This document shows, piece by piece, positions 5,857 to 8,853 of a stretch of DNA of 8,853 bases. Under the pieces are notes generated by a model. That model was given only the letters and a program-made list of their open reading frames with translations, had not been told where the DNA came from and did not search any database. Position numbers and translations under genes: made by a program. Numbering within the stretch: position 1 is the stretch's first letter; every line of letters begins with the position of its first letter. The DNA lies in contig PMST01000279.1 of assembly GCA_003168295.1 (NCBI GenBank), forward strand, positions 34,112-42,964, written 5' to 3'. The stretch is from Actinomycetota bacterium (lineage in GTDB: Bacteria; Actinomycetota; Actinomycetes; Streptosporangiales; Streptosporangiaceae).

Positions 5857-6303
5857 TCATTCGTCGTCGCTGGCCTCGTCGGATTCTTCGGCGGGCTTGC
5901 GGTAGGGGTCGGGGTCGCCGGCGTAAACCGCGCCGTCGCGGCTGCGGGCGAGCTCCTCGTCGGCGGTCCTGGCCTGGGTCACCAGGTCCTCGATCCGCTT
6001 GGCGGTGTCCGGGATCACGTCGGCGACGAACTCCAGGGACGGGGTATGGCGCAAGCCGATCTGGCGTCCCACCTCGGACCGGATGATGCCGGTCGCACTG
6101 TGCAGCGCCAGCGCCGTGTCCGTCCGTTCGGCGTCGGACCCGTACACCGTGTAGAACACCTTGGCCTCGCGGAGGTCGTTGGTCAGCCGGGTCTCGGTGA
6201 CGGTGATAAAACCGAGCCGAGGGTCCTTGACCCGCCGCTCCAGCATTTCCGCGACGATCTGGCTGATCCTGTCGGCAAGCTTGCGCGCCCTCGCGGCGTC
6301 CAT
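5857..6303 (-). CDS. rbfA: 30S ribosome-binding factor RbfA
   Basis: RbfA is a KH-type protein that binds the immature 30S subunit and helps 16S rRNA 5'-end maturation. The 148-residue product shows the family blocks RKLADRISQIVAEMLERRVKDPRL at the N-terminus, GFITVTETRLTNDL with AKVFYTVYG (31-55), and the GLRHTPSLEFVAD segment (83-95). An acidic Asp/Glu tail (about 131-148) extends past the core, as in other actinobacterial forms. The ATG at 6303 is 4 nt beyond the ylxP stop, and its GGAGG Shine-Dalgarno lies within the final Glu codons of ylxP, so the two are almost certainly translated from one message with coupling. Confidence 0.96.
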   Translation of the reverse strand: MDAARARKLADRISQIVAEMLERRVKDPRLGFITVTETRLTNDLREAKVFYTVYGSDAERTDTALALHSATGIIRSEVGRQIGLRHTPSLEFVADVIPDTAKRIEDLVTQARTADEELARSRDGAVYAGDPDPYRKPAEESDEASDDE

Positions 6304-6307
6304 GCCG

Positions 6308-6604
6308 TCACTCCTCCTCGTTGAACAGCCGCTGCCTCGCCGACAGCAGCTCGATCTCAGGGTGCCTGGCCACCATGGCCTCGCACTCGGCGAGCACGCT
6401 CATCGCGTTCCCCGCCGTCGCCGATACCACGGCCACGCCTATCTCGGCCCGCCGATGCAGATCCAGGTGCCCGGTCTCGGCGACCGCGACACCCGGATAG
6501 CACCGGCGTAGCTCAGCGACCAGCGGCCGGACGACGCCTCGCTTGCCTTTCAGCGAGTGGACGTCGCCCAGCAGCACGTCAAGCGTCAACGCGGCAACGT
6601 ACAC
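6308..6604 (-). CDS. ylxP: YlxP-like DUF503 protein
   Basis: This 98-residue product (MYVAALTLDVLLGDVHSLKG) matches the DUF503/YlxP family, small proteins encoded between infB and rbfA in many Gram-positive bacteria. The SLKGKR segment (17-22) and the alternating beta/alpha pattern with AEIGVAVVS (53-61) are characteristic. Its biochemical role is not established; the location suggests a part in ribosome maturation or translation. The GTG at 6604 is chosen because the ATGs just upstream (6610-6616) are out of frame and GGAG lies about 10 nt before it. Its 3' end (NEEE, then TGA) doubles as the ribosome binding site of rbfA. Confidence 0.93.
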   Translation of the reverse strand: MYVAALTLDVLLGDVHSLKGKRGVVRPLVAELRRCYPGVAVAETGHLDLHRRAEIGVAVVSATAGNAMSVLAECEAMVARHPEIELLSARQRLFNEEE

Positions 6605-6647
6605 GGCATCATCACTCCGCTCCTGGCCTGGTAGCCCGGCCGCAGTT

Positions 6648-6672
6648 GGCCCCGCCCGATCGGGCGGTGGCC
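6648..6672 (-). terminator. GC-rich hairpin between infB and ylxP
   Basis: GGCC-CCGCCC (6648-6657), loop GATC (6658-6661), and GGGCGG-T-GGCC (6662-6672) form a 10-bp stem with one bulged T; the core 16 bases are a perfect palindrome. It lies 14 nt after the infB stop on the minus strand and has no U-run. It may be a partial terminator, an RNA-processing site, or a stabiliser of the infB 3' end in the polycistronic message. Confidence 0.5.
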
Positions 6673-6686
6673 TAGCGGGTACCTGG

Positions 6687-8853
6687 TCAGGTCCTCGGTA
6701 TCTCCCTCATCTCGAAGGTCTCGATCGTGTCGCCGATCCTGATGTCGCTGTAGCCGACGCCGATACCGCACTCGAAGCCCTCGCGGACTTCGGTCGCGTC
6801 CTCCTTGAACCTGCGCAGCGAGTCCACAGTCAGGTTGTCGGAGATCACCACGCCGTCCCGGATCAGCCGCGCCTTGCTGCTGCGGTGGATCGTCCCGCTG
6901 CGGACGATGCAGCCGGCCACGTTGCCGATCCGCGGCACCCGGAAGACCTCGCGGATCTCCGCCGTGCCGAGCTGAGCCTCGACGAACTCGGGCTTGAGCA
7001 TGCCCTTGAGCGCGGCCTCGACCTCTTCGATCGCCTGGTAGATGATCGAGTAGTAGCGGATGTCCACGCCCTCGCGCTGCGCCAGCTCGCCCGCCCGGCC
7101 AGCCGGCCGGACGTTGAAGCCGATGATCACCGCGTCCGAGGCGATAGCCAGGTTGACGTCGTCCTGAGTGATCGCGCCGACGCCGCGGCCGATCACCCGC
7201 AGGGTGACCTCTTCACCGACGTCGAGCTGGAGCAGCGCGTCCTCGAGGGCTTCCACCGAACCGGACACGTCACCCTTAATGATGAGCAGCAGTTCCTCGC
7301 GCTCACCGGCCTTGAACGCCTGGTCCAGGTCCTCGAGCGTGACCCGCCTGCGACCCTGGGCGAACTGGGCGACCCGCTCCCTGGCCTCCCGGCGCTCGGC
7401 GATCTGCCGGGCCATCCGGTCGTCGGTGACGACAAGGAAGTTGTCGCCCGCGCCGGGGACTGCGGTCAGGCCGAGCACCTGCACCGGCCGGGACGGCGGT
7501 GCCTCGGGGATCTGGTCCCCGTTCTCGTCGAGCATGGCCCGGACCCGGCCGAACGCTTCGCCACAGACGATCGAGTCGCCGACGTGCAGCGTGCCGCGCT
7601 GGACCAGCACGGTAGCCACCGGGCCGCGGCCCTTGTCCAGATGCGCCTCGATGGCGACGCCCTGCCCGTCCTGCTTGGGGTTGGCCCGCAGGTCAAGGGA
7701 GGCGTCGGCGGTCAGGATGATCGCCTCGAGGAGCTCGGTTATGCCGGACCGCTTGGTCGCGGACACGTCCACGAACTGCGTGTCGCCGCCGAACTCCTCG
7801 GCGACCAGCCCGTACTCGGTGAGCTGTGCCCGCACTCGCGCCGGGTCAGCGCCCTCCTTGTCGACCTTGTTGACCGCCACCACGATGGGCACGCCAGCGG
7901 CCTGCGCGTGGTTCAGCGCCTCCGTGGTCTGCGGCTTCACCCCGTCGTCGGCCGCGACCACGAGAACCACCAGGTCCGTGGTCTCGGCCCCGCGGGCCCG
8001 CATGGCCGTAAAGGCTTCGTGACCCGGGGTGTCGATGAAGGTGATCTTGCGTTCTTCGCCGTCGACCTCGGTGGTCACCTGATAGGCGCCGATGTGCTGG
8101 GTAATGCCCCCGGCCTCGCGGGCCTGCAGGTTGGTGTTCCTGATCGCGTCCAGCAGCTTGGTCTTGCCGTGGTCGACATGTCCCATGACCGTGACGACCG
8201 GCGGACGGGCCACCAGGTCGGCGTCCTCGCCCTCGTCCTCGCCGAACTCGATGTCGAACGACTCGAGCAGTTCCCGGTCCTCTTCCTCGGGGGAGACGAC
8301 CTGAATGTTGTAGTTCAGCTCGGCCCCGAGCAGCTGCAGGGTCTCGTCGTTGACCGACTGGGTGGCGGTCACCATCTCGCCGAGGTGCAGCATGACCTGC
8401 ACCAGCGACGCCGGGTTCGCGCCGATCTTGTCGGCGAAGTCGCTCAGCGACGCGCCACGGGACAGCCGGACCACCTGGCCGTTGCCACGGGGAACCTGGA
8501 CGCCGCCGATCGACGGCGCCTGCATGTTGTCGAATTCCTGACGCCGCTGCTTCTTCGACTTCCGGCCCCTGGACGGGCGCCCGCCTGGGCGTCCGAAAGC
8601 ACCCTGGGTACCGCTACGCCCACGGCCGCCACCCGGACGGGGCGGACCGCCGCCGACGCCGGCGCGGGGAGCGCCCGCACCCGGGGCGCCGCCAGTGCGC
8701 GGACCGCTGGCTCCGGGACCACGGCCACCGCCGCCACCGCCGCCACCCGCATTTGCCCAGCTTCCGTCGCTGTCGTATCCGCCTCCCGCGCCGCCGGCTC
8801 CATTGCCCGCACCGCCGGCCGCCGTGCCACCGCCGCCGCCACCGCCACCGGTA
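6687..8853 (-). CDS. infB: Translation initiation factor IF-2, N-terminus beyond right edge
   Basis: IF-2 is the GTPase that places fMet-tRNA on the 30S subunit and promotes 50S joining. 721 residues are visible and the frame is open to the window edge, so the start is to the right; the ATG at 8525 ([14 protein letters not shown]) is internal. Before it lie about 109 residues of Gly/Arg/Pro/Ala-rich sequence ending in the basic [14 protein letters not shown], as in actinobacterial IF-2. Counting from that Met, the GTPase motifs are G1 GHVDHGKT (115-122), G2 GGITQHIG (139-146), G3 DTPGHE (165-170), G4 NKVD (219-222) and G5 SATKRSG (255-261). The beta-barrel and the C-terminal fMet-tRNA-binding domain follow and run to the stop with normal length. 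The gene heads the visible minus-strand cluster; nusA and ylxR are expected further right. Confidence 0.97.
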   Translation of the reverse strand, partial: TGGGGGGGGTAAGGAGNGAGGAGGGYDSDGSWANAGGGGGGGGRGPGASGPRTGGAPGAGAPRAGVGGGPPRPGGGRGRSGTQGAFGRPGGRPSRGRKSKKQRRQEFDNMQAPSIGGVQVPRGNGQVVRLSRGASLSDFADKIGANPASLVQVMLHLGEMVTATQSVNDETLQLLGAELNYNIQVVSPEEEDRELLESFDIEFGEDEGEDADLVARPPVVTVMGHVDHGKTKLLDAIRNTNLQAREAGGITQHIGAYQVTTEVDGEERKITFIDTPGHEAFTAMRARGAETTDLVVLVVAADDGVKPQTTEALNHAQAAGVPIVVAVNKVDKEGADPARVRAQLTEYGLVAEEFGGDTQFVDVSATKRSGITELLEAIILTADASLDLRANPKQDGQGVAIEAHLDKGRGPVATVLVQRGTLHVGDSIVCGEAFGRVRAMLDENGDQIPEAPPSRPVQVLGLTAVPGAGDNFLVVTDDRMARQIAERREARERVAQFAQGRRRVTLEDLDQAFKAGEREELLLIIKGDVSGSVEALEDALLQLDVGEEVTLRVIGRGVGAITQDDVNLAIASDAVIIGFNVRPAGRAGELAQREGVDIRYYSIIYQAIEEVEAALKGMLKPEFVEAQLGTAEIREVFRVPRIGNVAGCIVRSGTIHRSSKARLIRDGVVISDNLTVDSLRRFKEDATEVREGFECGIGVGYSDIRIGDTIETFEMREIPRT
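8724..8849 (-). repeat. Two eight-glycine runs in the IF-2 N-terminal region
   Basis: Codons at 8724-8747 and at 8826-8849 each encode eight consecutive Gly using GGC and GGT, separated by a Gly/Ala/Asn/Ser segment with SDGSWANAG. This is low-complexity, trinucleotide-repeat-like coding DNA and a likely site of length variation between strains. Confidence 0.75.

Noticed and set aside
4884..6086. A 400-codon plus-strand frame over truB and rbfA
   Set aside because: It is antisense to two clearly identified genes and its translation has low-complexity Arg/Gly composition, typical of GC-rich shadow frames.
6687..8525. An internal ATG (8525) as the start of IF-2
   Set aside because: The frame stays open to the window edge with typical actinobacterial IF-2 N-terminal sequence, so the Met is internal; a shorter isoform from this ATG has only a weak AGGA upstream.
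8724..8849. CRISPR-like or tandem-repeat array at the right edge
   Set aside because: The repeats are Gly codons in the infB frame without spacers or a conserved repeat unit.

Overview
The window looks like chromosomal DNA from a high-GC Gram-positive actinomycete. The evidence is strong G/C bias at third codon positions, GTG starts, an IF-2 with a long Gly/Arg/Pro-rich N-terminal region, and the actinobacterial order infB-ylxP-rbfA-truB-ribF. The sequence alone does not let me place it to genus.

Left part, plus strand. Bases 1-1149 are the 3' portion of a GT-B (MurG/MGT-like) glycosyltransferase gene cut by the window edge, followed by a strong hairpin at 1175-1208. A 524-base non-coding stretch (1150-1673) contains an AT-richer patch with a GTAACG-type repeat array, a 10-bp direct repeat, a hairpin and a near-perfect 18-bp dyad. 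A complete phosphohexomutase gene (1674-3458) follows.

Middle. Downstream of the mutase is a 14-codon leader-like ORF (3527-3571) with its own strong Shine-Dalgarno. Its stop codon overlaps the Shine-Dalgarno of a decayed serine beta-lactamase/esterase gene (3582-3847). That gene has lost the Lys of its SxxK motif, carries a frameshift a few codons later, and ends where the convergent ribF stop codon begins.

Right part, minus strand (read right to left). infB (5' end outside the window), ylxP (DUF503), rbfA, truB and ribF form the well-known translation/ribosome-maturation cluster: IF-2 for initiation, RbfA for 30S maturation, TruB for tRNA U55 pseudouridylation, and RibF for FMN/FAD synthesis. 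ylxP and rbfA are 4 nt apart and rbfA and truB 28 nt apart. A GC-rich hairpin lies between infB and ylxP, and ribF has 115 nt of upstream sequence with a possible promoter. The rpsO-pnp genes that often follow ribF are absent here; the beta-lactamase remnant occupies that position, which suggests a rearrangement junction.

Most of the window is ordinary housekeeping sequence. The points most worth a second look are the leader peptide plus decayed hydrolase, the junction at the ribF stop, and the regulatory-looking repeats at 1325-1353. I see no CRISPR array, tRNA, rRNA or transposase gene.
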